Below are positions 44,604-53,261 of a stretch of DNA of 64,000 bases, piece after piece. Below the pieces are notes generated by a model. That model ran no database searches and was not told where the DNA came from. It worked only from the letters and a program-made list of their open reading frames with translations. Source of the stretch: JAYREN01 sp963663375 (GTDB taxonomy: Bacteria; Acidobacteriota; Holophagae; Holophagales; Holophagaceae); NCBI GenBank assembly GCA_963663375.1, contig OY760195.1:1240001-1304000 (forward strand), in the 5' to 3' direction. Position 1 is the first letter of the stretch. Every line of letters starts with the position of its first letter. The position numbers and the translations under genes are program-made.

Positions 44604-45404
44604 ATGCCTTCCCACCCGCAAGCCTCCCGTACGGCCTGGCCTCCCGTGCTGCGGGCCCTCGCCGCCCAGGGACTGGCCTTCCTCGCGCTGGCCGCACTGG
44701 TGCGCCTGCTCCCGGTTCGCTTGCCCTTCTGGCTCTGGCCCGCCCTGCAAGGCCTTCTGGCCGCGTTGCTGGGGACTCGCTGGGGGCTGGGTCCAGGGTG
44801 GCGGATCTTTCAGCTCCTGCTGCCCTTCGCCCTGGCCTGGCAACTGGGCCACACCGTACCCGGCTGGATCTACCTTTCCCTGTTCGCCCTTCTGCTGCTG
44901 GTCTATGGCGGCGGCATCCTGACTCGGGTGCCTCTCTACAACTCGGGTCCAGTCGCATGGGAACACCTGCTCGCCCTGATTCCCGAGGGTGAAGAGCTCA
45001 AGTTGGTGGATCTGGGCGCCGGGCTGGGCGGCCCGCTGGCCTACCTGGCCCGATGGCGCCCTCAGGCGCGCTTCGTAGGCATCGAGGCATCCCCTCTGGT
45101 CTGGCTCCTCGCCTGGCTGAGAGTTCTCCCCCTGCGCCGGAACTGCCAGGTCCGCTTTGGCAGCCTGTGGAATCAAGAACTACAGCCCTTCGACATCGCC
45201 TTCGCCTTCCTGTCCCCGGCACCCATGCCCCGGCTCTGGGAGAAGGCCCTGGGAGAAATGCGGCCCGGCTCACTGCTGGTGAGCCACAGCTTCGAGGTTC
45301 CGGGCATTCCGCCCGAACGCCGGATTCCGTTGCCGGGCCTCCCCGGCGCCTGCCTGCTCCTCTACCGGATTCCCGGCTCGGCCAGGGAAGATGCCCGGAA
45401 TTGA
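44604..45404 (+). CDS. Membrane-associated class I SAM-dependent methyltransferase-like protein
   Basis: 266 residues. Residues 10-100 hold three or four hydrophobic helices (GLAFLALAALVRLLPV, LWPALQGLLAALLGT, LLLPFALAWQLGHTV, IYLSLFALLLLVYGGGIL). The C-terminal half is a Rossmann methyltransferase fold with SAM motif KLVDLGAGLGGPLAYLA and acidic FVGIEASPLVW. Substrate unknown. ATG at 44604 follows AAGGAA and a perfect leader hairpin. Confidence 0.75.
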   Translation: MPSHPQASRTAWPPVLRALAAQGLAFLALAALVRLLPVRLPFWLWPALQGLLAALLGTRWGLGPGWRIFQLLLPFALAWQLGHTVPGWIYLSLFALLLLVYGGGILTRVPLYNSGPVAWEHLLALIPEGEELKLVDLGAGLGGPLAYLARWRPQARFVGIEASPLVWLLAWLRVLPLRRNCQVRFGSLWNQELQPFDIAFAFLSPAPMPRLWEKALGEMRPGSLLVSHSFEVPGIPPERRIPLPGLPGACLLLYRIPGSAREDARN

Positions 45405-45458
45405 TCTAGAGTTAAGCCTAGCCCGAAGCGGTCGAAAACCTTGGAAGGGGATCTCTTC

Positions 45459-46325
45459 ATGTTCGTGATCATCGGTTTCATCGTCGTGCTCGGGGCCGTC
45501 CTCGGGGGCTACGTGTGGGAAGGCGGCCAGATCAGCGTGCTGCTGCACCCTCTTGGCCCTGAAGGCACCATCATCTTCGGTTCTGGGCTCGGCGCCTTCC
45601 TGGCGAGCAATCCTCCCTCTGTGGTCAAGGCCGTGATCGCCAATATCGCCAAGCCAATGAAGGGCAGCAAGTACACCAAGCCGGTGTATATGGAAGCCCT
45701 GATGATGCAGTACGAGGTGTATGTGAACATCAAGAAGGGCGGTCTTCTGGCCCTGGAGCAGGATGTCAATGACCCCCACAGTTCCAACATTTTCAAGAAA
45801 TACAACGCCATGCTCCACGATCATCACGCCCTTGACTTCTTCTGCGATTCCATGAAGCTGCTCATCAATGGCAGCGCCAAGATCGACGAAATCGACCAGG
45901 TCATGGAAATGGATCTGGATGTACATCACGCCGAAAGCTCCATGCCGGGCGCAGCCGTGAACACCCTGGCCGACTCCATGCCCGCCTTCGGCATCGTGGC
46001 CTGCGTCATGGGCGTGGTGATCACCATGGGCTTCCTGGACCAGCCCCCCAACGTCATCGGCGCCAAGGTTGGGGCGGCCCTGGTGGGCACCTTCCTGGGC
46101 ATCCTGCTGGGATATGGGTTCATCGCGCCTCTCGCAAAGAACATGGATCAGGTAAACACCACCGAGGCACATTTCTTCAATGCCATGCGCGCAGGCCTCG
46201 TGGCCTTCGGCAACGGCGCAGCCCCCGTGACCGCTGTGGAGTTCGCCCGGCGCAACATCCCCAGCTCTGAGCGCCCCGGTTCGCAGGAGCTGGAGGAAGT
46301 CGTACGCCAGATCAAACCAAGGTGA
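45459..46325 (+). CDS. motA: Flagellar motor stator protein MotA
   Basis: 288 residues with four membrane helices: two near the N-terminus (FVIIGFIVVLGAVLGGY and a weak second) and two after the cytoplasmic loop (MPAFGIVACVMGVVITMGF, GAALVGTFLGILLGYGFIAP). The family proline/glycine segment AVNTLADSMPAFGIVACVMG is present. With MotB it conducts protons that drive the flagellum. ATG at 45459 follows GGAAGGGG. Its last ten codons are echoed at the end of a small reading frame before motB. Confidence 0.92.
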   Translation: MFVIIGFIVVLGAVLGGYVWEGGQISVLLHPLGPEGTIIFGSGLGAFLASNPPSVVKAVIANIAKPMKGSKYTKPVYMEALMMQYEVYVNIKKGGLLALEQDVNDPHSSNIFKKYNAMLHDHHALDFFCDSMKLLINGSAKIDEIDQVMEMDLDVHHAESSMPGAAVNTLADSMPAFGIVACVMGVVITMGFLDQPPNVIGAKVGAALVGTFLGILLGYGFIAPLAKNMDQVNTTEAHFFNAMRAGLVAFGNGAAPVTAVEFARRNIPSSERPGSQELEEVVRQIKPR

Positions 46326-46329
46326 CGAG
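46293..46329 (+). repeat. Direct repeat copy 1 (motA 3' end and following bases)
   Basis: 37 bases covering the last motA codons and the ribosome-binding bases after the stop. It matches 46396-46432 at 31 of 37 positions. Confidence 0.75.
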
Positions 46330-46428
46330 ATGACCACAACATTGTCGGCCCTTGCCCACGCTTGGCACCTCGAAATCGCCGCAGGCGATTGTCGAGTGGA
46401 AGTCGTGCGCCAGATCAAACCGAGATAG
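46330..46428 (+). CDS. Small reading frame between motA and motB ending in a MotA-like tail
   Basis: 32 codons from ATG at 46330 to TAG at 46426-46428, beginning five bases after the motA stop with GGTGACGAG upstream. The last ten residues, VEVVRQIKPR, copy the MotA end EEVVRQIKPR. Over those codons the differences from motA are synonymous (Val, Pro, Arg and a TGA/TAG swap) apart from one Glu-to-Val, which suggests selection on the peptide. A covarying hairpin lies inside the frame at 46369-46396. It may be a real small protein, or a relic of a local duplication with insertion. Confidence 0.45.
   Translation: MTTTLSALAHAWHLEIAAGDCRVEVVRQIKPR
46369..46396 (+). repeat. 28-nt bulged hairpin, copy 1 (shared with element E)
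   Basis: CTCGA-AATCGCC, loop GCA, GGCGATT-G-TCGAG: a 12-bp stem with a single bulged G. Copy 2 at 54983-55010 has the same shape, bulge position and loop length, with paired changes in the stem. Confidence 0.7.
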
Positions 46429-46432
46429 CGAG
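46396..46432 (+). repeat. Direct repeat copy 2 (before motB)
   Basis: Second copy of the motA-end repeat, 103 bases downstream of copy 1, ending six bases before the motB start. It supplies the last codons of the small reading frame and the bases upstream of motB. Confidence 0.75.
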
Positions 46433-46437
46433 CGCGA

Positions 46438-47310
46438 ATGGCCGAGCAGCAACCCGAAGTCAAGATCATCGTCAAGAAGAAGAAAGGCGGTCACGCGGCG
46501 GCCCACGGAGGCGCATGGAAGGTGGCCTACGCCGATTTGGTGACGGCCCTCATGGCATTCTTTCTTCTGATGTGGCTGCTCAGCAGTGCCACCTCCTCTA
46601 CCAAGGCCGCCATCAGCAAGCATTTCTCCGAGGGACCGGAGTTCTGGGACTCCAAGGCCGGCAAGGAGATGATCGAGACTTATAACAAGGGCATCCTGCC
46701 CGGGGGCCGAGGCATGTCACCGATGCCAGGCGACGGGGATGGCGGCCAGGTTACGGAAACCGATTCGACGGAAAAAGAAAGAAAGGTGATGGAAGAGACC
46801 GCCACCGCCATCGAAAAGGCCTTCAAAGAGGACAAGCTCCTCCAGGCCTTCCAGGATCAGATCTCCATGGACTTCACGGACGAGGGCCTGCGCATCCAGA
46901 TCCAGGACAAGGCCGCCCAGGTGCTCTTCGATTCGGGCAGTTCCCAGCTCAAGCCCTACACCCTGTCCATCCTCAAGGAGATCGCCCAGGAGCTGGGCAA
47001 GCTGCCCAACCATGTGGTGATCGGGGGCCACACCGATGCCCAACAGTACGCCTCCCATGCCTACACCAACTGGGAGTTGAGTTCCGAGCGGGCCAACGCC
47101 GCCCGCCGCGTGCTCGAGGCCTCGGGCCTGCGCCCCGACCAGGTGCGGCGCACCACGGGATACGCAGAAACCCTGCCCATGGAAGGCAAGGATCCCAAGG
47201 ATCCCCAGAATCGCCGCATCTCCATCGTAGTGCTCTCCAGCGCCACCGCCCAGGCGGAGCTCCAGCACCAGAAGTCCAAGGGCAGACATAAGGACAAGGC
47301 GGCCGAGTAG
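46438..47310 (+). CDS. motB: Flagellar motor stator protein MotB
   Basis: 290 residues: basic N-terminus, one transmembrane helix (LVTALMAFFLLMWLLSSA) with the proton-binding Asp33 in VAYADLVTAL, a Gly/Pro plug-linker (residues about 80-105), and a peptidoglycan-binding OmpA domain (VLFDSGSSQLKPYTLSIL, GGHTDAQQY, NRRISIVVLS). It anchors the stator to the wall. Starts 112 bases after motA, across the small reading frame. Confidence 0.93.
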   Translation: MAEQQPEVKIIVKKKKGGHAAAHGGAWKVAYADLVTALMAFFLLMWLLSSATSSTKAAISKHFSEGPEFWDSKAGKEMIETYNKGILPGGRGMSPMPGDGDGGQVTETDSTEKERKVMEETATAIEKAFKEDKLLQAFQDQISMDFTDEGLRIQIQDKAAQVLFDSGSSQLKPYTLSILKEIAQELGKLPNHVVIGGHTDAQQYASHAYTNWELSSERANAARRVLEASGLRPDQVRRTTGYAETLPMEGKDPKDPQNRRISIVVLSSATAQAELQHQKSKGRHKDKAAE

Positions 47311-47330
47311 GCCCTAGCACAGCCGCTGAA

Positions 47331-47357
47331 TCGGGGTTTCCCATCGGGAAACTCCGG
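47331..47357 (+). terminator. Hairpin after motB
   Basis: A 12-bp stem (47331-47342 with 47346-47357, two G-T wobbles) around the loop ATC, core GTTTCCC/GGGAAAC. No T-tract follows. It separates motAB from the GntR gene and is the likely end of the stator transcript. Confidence 0.5.
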
Positions 47358-47404
47358 GCCGTACCAATTTGCCTCTTGATCTCGAAAAGGCGATTCGTCA
47401 GGAT

Positions 47405-47437
47405 TAGTCCAATGGTTGACTGGAATGGATTGGACTA
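47405..47437. promoter_or_regulatory. Dyad TAGTCCAAT-N15-ATTGGACTA across the GntR start codon
   Basis: Perfect 9-bp inverted repeat (47405-47413 and 47429-47437). The ATG at 47412 overlaps the left half-site, and the right half-site is in codons 6-9. The position suggests autorepression by the GntR protein. Confidence 0.5.
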
Positions 47438-48398
47438 TGCCAAAGAGCTGGCCCGCCCCAACGGCGAGCCGATCTATCAGTGCATCGTCACATTCCTCCG
47501 CCGCCTGATCACCGAGGGCCAACTCCGCGAAGGGGATGCCCTGCCCACCGAGCGAGAACTCGCCCGACTGGCGGGCCTCTCCCGGGGCACCGTGAGCCTG
47601 GCCTACGACCAGCTGAAGCGCGACGGGATCCTTCACGCCACGCCCGGCCGCGGCTCGCACATCGCCACGGATCGCTACGTGAGCAACGTGAGCCGCAAGG
47701 AGCAGGCCATCCGGGTGCTGTCCAACGCCCTGGAGCGCATGGAGGGCCTGGGCTTCACCCCCCGGGAGGTGGAGGCCTTCCTGCACCTGCTGCTGCTGGC
47801 CCGGGAGGGACGGGAAATCCGGGTGCGCGCCGCCCTGCTGGACTGCAATCCCGAGGCCCTGGGCATGCTGGGCCGACAGCTTCAGAGCATCTCGCACCTG
47901 GAGCTGGAACCCTTCCTCCTGGAGGAACTCCCCAAGCTGGGCGCGGCGGAACTGGCCACCTTCGACCTGATCCTCACCACGGAAAGCCACACGCCCCAGG
48001 TCCTGAACCACCTGGCCCGCCACCCCTTCCCCCCGGAGCGCCTGCTCTCCGTGGCGGTCTCCCCCACCCGGGAGACCCTCATCACCCTGGCCCGCCTGCC
48101 GGAGGATGCCCGGATCACCGTGTGCACCGAGACCGCCCGCTTCGCGGAGATCATCACCCAGCATCTCTCCGACCTTGGCCATCCCAGCGTCCAGCGGGCG
48201 CTGCCCGGCGCAGAAGGCGAGCTGGCGGCGTCCACCCGGTGCATCGTGCCGCCCCCCGCCCCGGGCCAGCCCCGGCTCGAGGACGCCAACACCATTTACT
48301 TCGACTACCAGATCGACCGGGGCTCCCTGCTCCGGGTCGAGGAAGCCGTCACCTCGCTGCTGCTCGCCAAGGGCGAGCGCGTGATGGGCGGACTCTGA
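47412..48398 (+). CDS. GntR-family transcriptional regulator of the methylaspartate cluster
   Basis: 328 residues. The winged helix-turn-helix is N-terminal (PIYQCIVTFLRRLITEGQL, LPTERELARLAGLSRGTVSL, YDQLKRDGILHATPGRGSHI). The effector domain of about 230 residues is not an obvious FCD or UTRA domain. It precedes glmS by 56 bases in the same direction, so it probably controls glutamate-mutase genes. The upstream TTG at 47376 would extend the protein but lacks support. Confidence 0.82.
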   Translation: MVDWNGLDYAKELARPNGEPIYQCIVTFLRRLITEGQLREGDALPTERELARLAGLSRGTVSLAYDQLKRDGILHATPGRGSHIATDRYVSNVSRKEQAIRVLSNALERMEGLGFTPREVEAFLHLLLLAREGREIRVRAALLDCNPEALGMLGRQLQSISHLELEPFLLEELPKLGAAELATFDLILTTESHTPQVLNHLARHPFPPERLLSVAVSPTRETLITLARLPEDARITVCTETARFAEIITQHLSDLGHPSVQRALPGAEGELAASTRCIVPPPAPGQPRLEDANTIYFDYQIDRGSLLRVEEAVTSLLLAKGERVMGGL

Positions 48399-48454
48399 TC
48401 CCCTTCACTCACCCTCTTTCCTTTCCGGCCACCTTCACTCGCGGAGAATCACAC

Positions 48455-48871
48455 ATGGAAGCTTTCACCGTCGTCCTGGGCGTCATCGGCGCCGACTGCC
48501 ACGCCGTGGGCAACAAGATCCTGGAAAAGGTCTTCACCATGCACGGCTTCAACGTCGTAAACCTGGGGGTGATGGTGTCCCAGGACGAGTTCATCGACGC
48601 TGCCATCGAGACCAACGCCAAGGCCATTCTCGTGTCCTCCCTCTACGGCCAGGGCGAGCTGGACTGCGAAGGTCTGCGCGGCCGCTGCATCGAGCGGGGC
48701 CTGGAGAACATCGTCCTCACCGTGGGCGGCAACCTCGTCATCGGCAAGAAGGAATTCGCCGAGACCGAGCGCCGCTTCAAGGAGATGGGCTTCGACCGCG
48801 TCTACGGACCGGACGCCAACCTCGAGAAGGCCGCCGCGGAACTCCGTCAGGACATCGTTTCCCGCGCATAG
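48455..48871 (+). CDS. glmS: Methylaspartate mutase (glutamate mutase) S subunit
   Basis: 138 residues, the B12-binding subunit. Cobalamin motif DxHxxG is GADCHAVG, with His16 as cobalt ligand; the rest is VSSLYGQGELD and TVGGNLVIG. With GlmE it interconverts L-glutamate and (2S,3S)-3-methylaspartate by a radical mechanism. ATG at 48455 follows CGGAGA. Confidence 0.96.
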   Translation: MEAFTVVLGVIGADCHAVGNKILEKVFTMHGFNVVNLGVMVSQDEFIDAAIETNAKAILVSSLYGQGELDCEGLRGRCIERGLENIVLTVGGNLVIGKKEFAETERRFKEMGFDRVYGPDANLEKAAAELRQDIVSRA

Positions 48872-48879
48872 GCCACGGC

Positions 48880-50343
48880 ATGGAACGGATCGTCTCCATC
48901 GATATCGGGTCGACCTACACCAAGGGCGCCCTGTTCCAGCTCGCGAATGGCGTGCTGTCCGTGGCGGCGTACGCCAAGCGCCCCACCACTACGGCCCACC
49001 TCAAGGACGGCTTCGATCAGGTGCGGTTAGTGCTGGATCCCTCGCGGCAAGTGCCCGTCGTCTTCTCCTCCTCCGCCCGGGGCGGGCTCGCCATCACGGC
49101 CATCGGCCTGGTGCCGGACCTCACCCTGAAGATCGCCCGGCAGGCCGCGCTCTCCGCGGGGGGCAAGGTCGTCTCCGTCCACGCCTACAAGCTGGGTACC
49201 GAGCAGCTGGACGCCATCGCCCAGACGAAGCCGGACATCCTGCTCCTGGCCGGGGGCACCGATGGTGGCAACGAGAGCTACGTGCGCTTCAACGCCACAC
49301 AGTTGGCCAAGCTGCCGGCCCGCCTACCCGGCGTGGAATTGCCCTCGGTGATCTACGCCGGTAACGCGGCGGCCCGGGAGGAAGTCACCGAGACGCTCAT
49401 CGCCGCGGGCTTCGAGGTGGCCACGGCGCCCAACCTCATGCCCCAGATGGAGCAGGTGGAACCCGATGGCGCCCGGGAACGCATCCGCGAAGTGTTCCTC
49501 CGCAAGATCGTCCACGGCAAGGGCCTGGACGAGATCGTGGCGGAAGTGGGCTGCGAGCCCCTGCCCACGCCCCTGGCGGTGCTCAACCTGGTGGAGGCCA
49601 TCCACAAACACGCCCCGGCCTTCGGGGAGTTCATGCTCGTGGACATGGGCGGCGCCACCACGGATGTCTACTCCGCGGGCGAGACCCTCGAACAGGAGCG
49701 GCGCGTGGTCATCCGCGGCGTACGGGATCCCGAGATCAAGCGCACGGTGGAAGGCGACCTGGGCATGCGCGTAAGCGCGGGCGTGGCGGCCCACAGCGCC
49801 CAGGCCTACATCCGGGAAGCCCTCGGCCAGGATCGTTTCCAGGCCTTCGAGGCCTACATGGCCCGCCTCGCCACCGCCCCGGAGCATCTGCCCCAGCCCG
49901 GCGATGCGGAAGACCGCTTCGACCGGGTGCTGGCCTCCGCCTGCATCCACCACGCCATCCTGCGGCACGCGGGCACCTGGCGCCGGGTGTTCACGGCCAC
50001 GGGCGAGACCTTCCTCCAGACCGGGAAGGACCTCCGCCATGTGCGCAAGGTCATCGGCTCCGGCGGCTACCTGAGCGCCATCCAGGACTTCACGCCCTCG
50101 GAGGCCATCCTGCCGGGGGATGCCACCCGCGCCGAATTCATTCCCCTCATCCCAAACCGCTTCACCTATCTTCGGGACACAGGCTACATCCTGCCCCTGC
50201 TGGGCAACCTGACGGACCGCTGCGGCGCCGCTGCCGTGGCCTGCGCCCTGGCCGGCCTCACCGAGGAGGGCGAAAGCATCCTCCGCGCCAGCGATCCCAC
50301 CCAGCCTCCCTCCGCACTTCCGACGCACCCTTCCCTTCACTAG
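48880..50343 (+). CDS. glmL: Methylaspartate mutase accessory protein GlmL (MutL)
   Basis: 487 residues of the actin-like ATPase fold: VSIDIGSTYTKGALFQLANG, LLLAGGTDGGNESYV, MLVDMGGATTDVYSAGE. GlmL proteins reactivate the inactivated cobalamin mutase. It lies eight bases after glmS and 19 bases before glmE. Confidence 0.95.
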   Translation: MERIVSIDIGSTYTKGALFQLANGVLSVAAYAKRPTTTAHLKDGFDQVRLVLDPSRQVPVVFSSSARGGLAITAIGLVPDLTLKIARQAALSAGGKVVSVHAYKLGTEQLDAIAQTKPDILLLAGGTDGGNESYVRFNATQLAKLPARLPGVELPSVIYAGNAAAREEVTETLIAAGFEVATAPNLMPQMEQVEPDGARERIREVFLRKIVHGKGLDEIVAEVGCEPLPTPLAVLNLVEAIHKHAPAFGEFMLVDMGGATTDVYSAGETLEQERRVVIRGVRDPEIKRTVEGDLGMRVSAGVAAHSAQAYIREALGQDRFQAFEAYMARLATAPEHLPQPGDAEDRFDRVLASACIHHAILRHAGTWRRVFTATGETFLQTGKDLRHVRKVIGSGGYLSAIQDFTPSEAILPGDATRAEFIPLIPNRFTYLRDTGYILPLLGNLTDRCGAAAVACALAGLTEEGESILRASDPTQPPSALPTHPSLH

Positions 50344-50362
50344 ACCGATCAAAGGAGCCCCC

Positions 50363-51811
50363 GTGGTCACCATTCAGAACAAGAAGCTCGACCTGGACAC
50401 GTTCCATCACGAACAGAGCCAGGTGCGCCTCACCTGGCACACCGGCGCGGACGTGGATTTCGCCGCCGGGGTCGAATACCAGAAGTCCATCCCCGAGCAC
50501 CGAGTCTTCTCCTCGGTGCTGAACAAGGCGCACCAGGAAGGCCGCACGCTGATCCAGCCCCGGGCCGGTGTGGCGCTGGTGGATGAGCACATCGACCTGC
50601 TCCAGGCCCTCTCCACCGAGGCGGATCTGCTGCCCTCCACCATCGACGCCTACACCCGCCAGAACCAGTACGTGGAAGCCCAGAAGGGCATCGACCGCTC
50701 CAAGGAAGCCGGGCGCTCCCTGCTCAACGGCTTTCCCGCGGTGAACCACGGCCTGGCAGAGTGCCGCCGGGTGGCCGACGCCATCGCCAAGCCCATCCAG
50801 GTCCGCCACGGAACCCCCGACGCGCGCCTCCTGGCCGAGATCACCCTGGCCGCCGGGTTTACCTCCTATGAAGGTGGTGGAATCTCGTACAACATCCCCT
50901 ACGCCAAGAAGGTCAGCCTCGAATCCACCATCCGCCACTGGCAGTACGTGGATCGTCTCGTGGGCCTCTACCAGGAGCAGGGCGTCACCATCAACCGCGA
51001 ACCCTTCGGCCCCCTCACGGGCTCCATGGTGCCCCCCTTCATGACCCACGCCGTGGCCATCCTGGAGGGCCTGCTGGCCCTTGAGCAGGGCGTGAAGTGC
51101 CTCACTCTGGGTTATGGCCAGATGGGCAACCTGGTGCAGGATGTCGCCGCCATCGCCTCGCTGCGGGAACTGGCGGACGAGTTCTTCCAGGCCGCGGGCC
51201 ATAAGGACTACCTGCTCACCACCGTGCTGCACCAGTGGATGGGCGGCTTCCCCGAGGATGAATCCAAGGCCTTCGGCGTCATCGCCTGGGGCAGCGCCGT
51301 GGCCACCCTGGCCAAGGCCACCAAGGTCATCGTCAAGACGCCCCACGAGGCCTCCGGCATTCCCACCAAGGAAGCCAACCTCCAGGGCCTGCGCGCCACC
51401 CGCCAGGTGGTCGCCATGCTCCAGGACCAGATCGCCGTGCCCTTCACCGCGGTGCAGGCGGAAAAGGAGTTCATCAAGCTGGAGGTCCGCCATCTGCTGA
51501 ACAAGGTGCTGGAGATGGGCGATGGCGATGCGGCCATCGGCACCATCCGCGCCTTCGAGGCGGGCGTGCTGGACATCCCCTTCGCGCCCTCCATCCACAA
51601 CGCAGGCAAGCTGCTGCCGGTGCGCGACAACGAAGGCGCCGTGCGCGTCCTGGACAAGGCCAAGGTGCCCATGCTGCCCGAGGTCTTCGAACACCACCTG
51701 GACAAGATCCGTCAGCGGGCCGCCGCCGAAGGCCGCGAACCCAACTACCAGATGCTGATCGACGACATCTACGCCGTCGGCAAGGGCCGTCTGGTGGGAA
51801 GGCCCCGGTAA
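50363..51811 (+). CDS. glmE: Methylaspartate mutase (glutamate mutase) E subunit
   Basis: 482 residues, the TIM-barrel catalytic subunit. Conserved segments include SFQP-type ALVDEHIDLLQALSTEAD, GRSLLNGFPAVNHGLAECRR, RHGTPDARLLAEITLAAGFT and FGPLTGSMVPPFMTHAVAIL. It starts with GTG at 50363 after AAAGGAG. Together with GlmS it performs the carbon-skeleton rearrangement of glutamate. Confidence 0.95.
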   Translation: MVTIQNKKLDLDTFHHEQSQVRLTWHTGADVDFAAGVEYQKSIPEHRVFSSVLNKAHQEGRTLIQPRAGVALVDEHIDLLQALSTEADLLPSTIDAYTRQNQYVEAQKGIDRSKEAGRSLLNGFPAVNHGLAECRRVADAIAKPIQVRHGTPDARLLAEITLAAGFTSYEGGGISYNIPYAKKVSLESTIRHWQYVDRLVGLYQEQGVTINREPFGPLTGSMVPPFMTHAVAILEGLLALEQGVKCLTLGYGQMGNLVQDVAAIASLRELADEFFQAAGHKDYLLTTVLHQWMGGFPEDESKAFGVIAWGSAVATLAKATKVIVKTPHEASGIPTKEANLQGLRATRQVVAMLQDQIAVPFTAVQAEKEFIKLEVRHLLNKVLEMGDGDAAIGTIRAFEAGVLDIPFAPSIHNAGKLLPVRDNEGAVRVLDKAKVPMLPEVFEHHLDKIRQRAAAEGREPNYQMLIDDIYAVGKGRLVGRPR

Positions 51812-51828
51812 CCCCGCAAAAAAAACTA

Positions 51829-51917
51829 AACCGCGAATGGCGCTAATGCCCGCTTCGCGGGCTCGCCAATAAATGAAAGTTGCCAGTCCCACTTTTCTAT
51901 TCGCGGCATTCGCGGTT
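51829..51917. repeat. Intergenic inverted repeat C (nested hairpin)
   Basis: Arms at 51829-51847 and 51899-51917 match at 17 of 19 positions and contain GCGAATG units. Inside is a perfect 6-bp hairpin GCCCGC-TTC-GCGGGC (51848-51862). It separates glmE and methylaspartate ammonia-lyase, both plus strand. Confidence 0.8.
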
Positions 51918-51946
51918 CCTTCATTTCCGTTCTCTGAGGTCACACC

Positions 51947-53179
51947 ATGAAGATCACCAAAGTCCTCTTCACCAAGGGAGCCACGGGCTTCTACTTCGAC
52001 GACCAGGCCGCCATCAAGAAGGGCGCGCTCCAGGATGGCTTCGTCTACACCGGCAAGGCCCAGACCGAGGGCTTCCAGGCCATCCGCCAGAACGGCGAGT
52101 GCGTCTCCGTCATCCTGGTGCTGGAAAACGGCCAGATCGCCCAGGGCGACTGCGCCGCGGTGCAGTACTCCGGCGCCGGTGGCCGCGATCCCCTCTTCCT
52201 GGCGGACCACTACATTCCCTTCCTGGAAAAGCACATCAAGCCCCTGCTGGAGGGCAAGGAACTGGGCTCCTGGCGCGAGATGGCCGAGCGTTTCGACGCC
52301 CTTCAGGTGGACGGTAAGCCCCTGCACACCGCCATCCGCTACGGTCTCTCCCAGGTCTTCCTGGATGCCGTGGCCAAGGCCAAGGGCAAGCTCATGGCCG
52401 AAGTGGTGGCCGAGGAGTACAAGCTCCCCATCGTGGCCGAGCGCATTCCCGTGTTCTGCCAGTCCGGCGATGACCGCTACAACAACGTGGACAAGATGAT
52501 CCTGAAGCGCACGGATGTGCTGCCCCACGCCCTCTTCAACAACGTGGAGACCAAGCTGGGCAAGAACGGCGAGCTGCTGCGGGACTACGTGGGCTGGCTG
52601 GCCCAGCGCATCAAGGCCCTGGGCGGCGACTACAAGCCCGTGCTCCACATCGATGTCTACGGTACCATCGGCCAGGCCTTCAACAACGATTTCGCCAAAG
52701 TCGCCGCCTACATCAAGACCCTGGAAGCCCCCAGCCAGGGCCTGGAACTCTACATCGAAGGCCCGGTGGACGTGGGCAACCGCGAAGACCAGATCAAGGC
52801 CCTCAAGGCGATCTGCGATGAGCTGAAGCGCATCGGCAGCCGCGTGAAGATCGTGGCGGACGAATGGTGCAACACCAAGGAGGACGTGATCCTCTTCACG
52901 GACGCCAAGTGCTGCCACATGGTGCAGATCAAGACCCCCGACCTGGGCAGCATCCACAACATCGTGGACAGCGTCCTCTACTGCAAGCAGCACGGCATGG
53001 AGGCTTACCAGGGCGGCACCTGCAACGAGACTGACCTCAGCGCCCGCGCCTGCGTGCACGTCGCCATCGCCTGCGGCGCCGAGCGCATGCTGGCCAAGCC
53101 CGGCATGGGCGTGGACGAGGGCTACATGATCGTGAACAACGAGATGGAGCGCGTGCTCGCCGTGCTCCGTACCCGGTAG
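51947..53179 (+). CDS. mal: Methylaspartate ammonia-lyase
   Basis: 410 residues of the enolase superfamily, full length. Active-site residues recognisable: His in DVLPHALFNNVETKLG, metal-binding acids in LHIDVYGTIGQ, LYIEGPVDVG and IVADEWCNTKED, and catalytic Lys in VQIKTPDLGSIHNIV. It removes ammonia from 3-methylaspartate to give mesaconate. Confidence 0.96.
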   Translation: MKITKVLFTKGATGFYFDDQAAIKKGALQDGFVYTGKAQTEGFQAIRQNGECVSVILVLENGQIAQGDCAAVQYSGAGGRDPLFLADHYIPFLEKHIKPLLEGKELGSWREMAERFDALQVDGKPLHTAIRYGLSQVFLDAVAKAKGKLMAEVVAEEYKLPIVAERIPVFCQSGDDRYNNVDKMILKRTDVLPHALFNNVETKLGKNGELLRDYVGWLAQRIKALGGDYKPVLHIDVYGTIGQAFNNDFAKVAAYIKTLEAPSQGLELYIEGPVDVGNREDQIKALKAICDELKRIGSRVKIVADEWCNTKEDVILFTDAKCCHMVQIKTPDLGSIHNIVDSVLYCKQHGMEAYQGGTCNETDLSARACVHVAIACGAERMLAKPGMGVDEGYMIVNNEMERVLAVLRTR

Positions 53180-53187
53180 AAGAAATG

Positions 53188-53231
53188 AGCCGCGAAGACA
53201 CAGGAAGCGCCATTCCTGTGCCTTCGTGGCT
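53188..53231. repeat. Intergenic inverted repeat D (compact)
   Basis: Arms of 19 nt (53188-53206 and 53213-53231) match at 17 positions with a six-base spacer, so it folds as one tight hairpin. Arm text (GCGAAGACACAGGAA) is of the same type as in elements C and E. It lies between mal and the second AtuA-like gene. Confidence 0.8.
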
Positions 53232-53261
53232 AAACCCGTTTTCTGATTGAGGAGTCACCCG

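Noticed and set aside
46326..46437. Sigma-54 promoter (TTGGCAC) between motA and motB
   Set aside because: The GC element is not at the required ten-base spacing from GG, and the bases lie inside the conserved hairpin region.
48399..48454. Cobalamin riboswitch before the B12-dependent mutase
   Set aside because: The gap is only 56 bases and shows none of the conserved B12-box sequence or stem arrangement.
50258..53059. A minus-strand open frame of over 900 codons opposite glmE and mal
   Set aside because: It mirrors well-recognised plus-strand enzymes, is rich in His/Gly/Ala/Val typical of antisense GC-rich frames, and has no recognisable domain.
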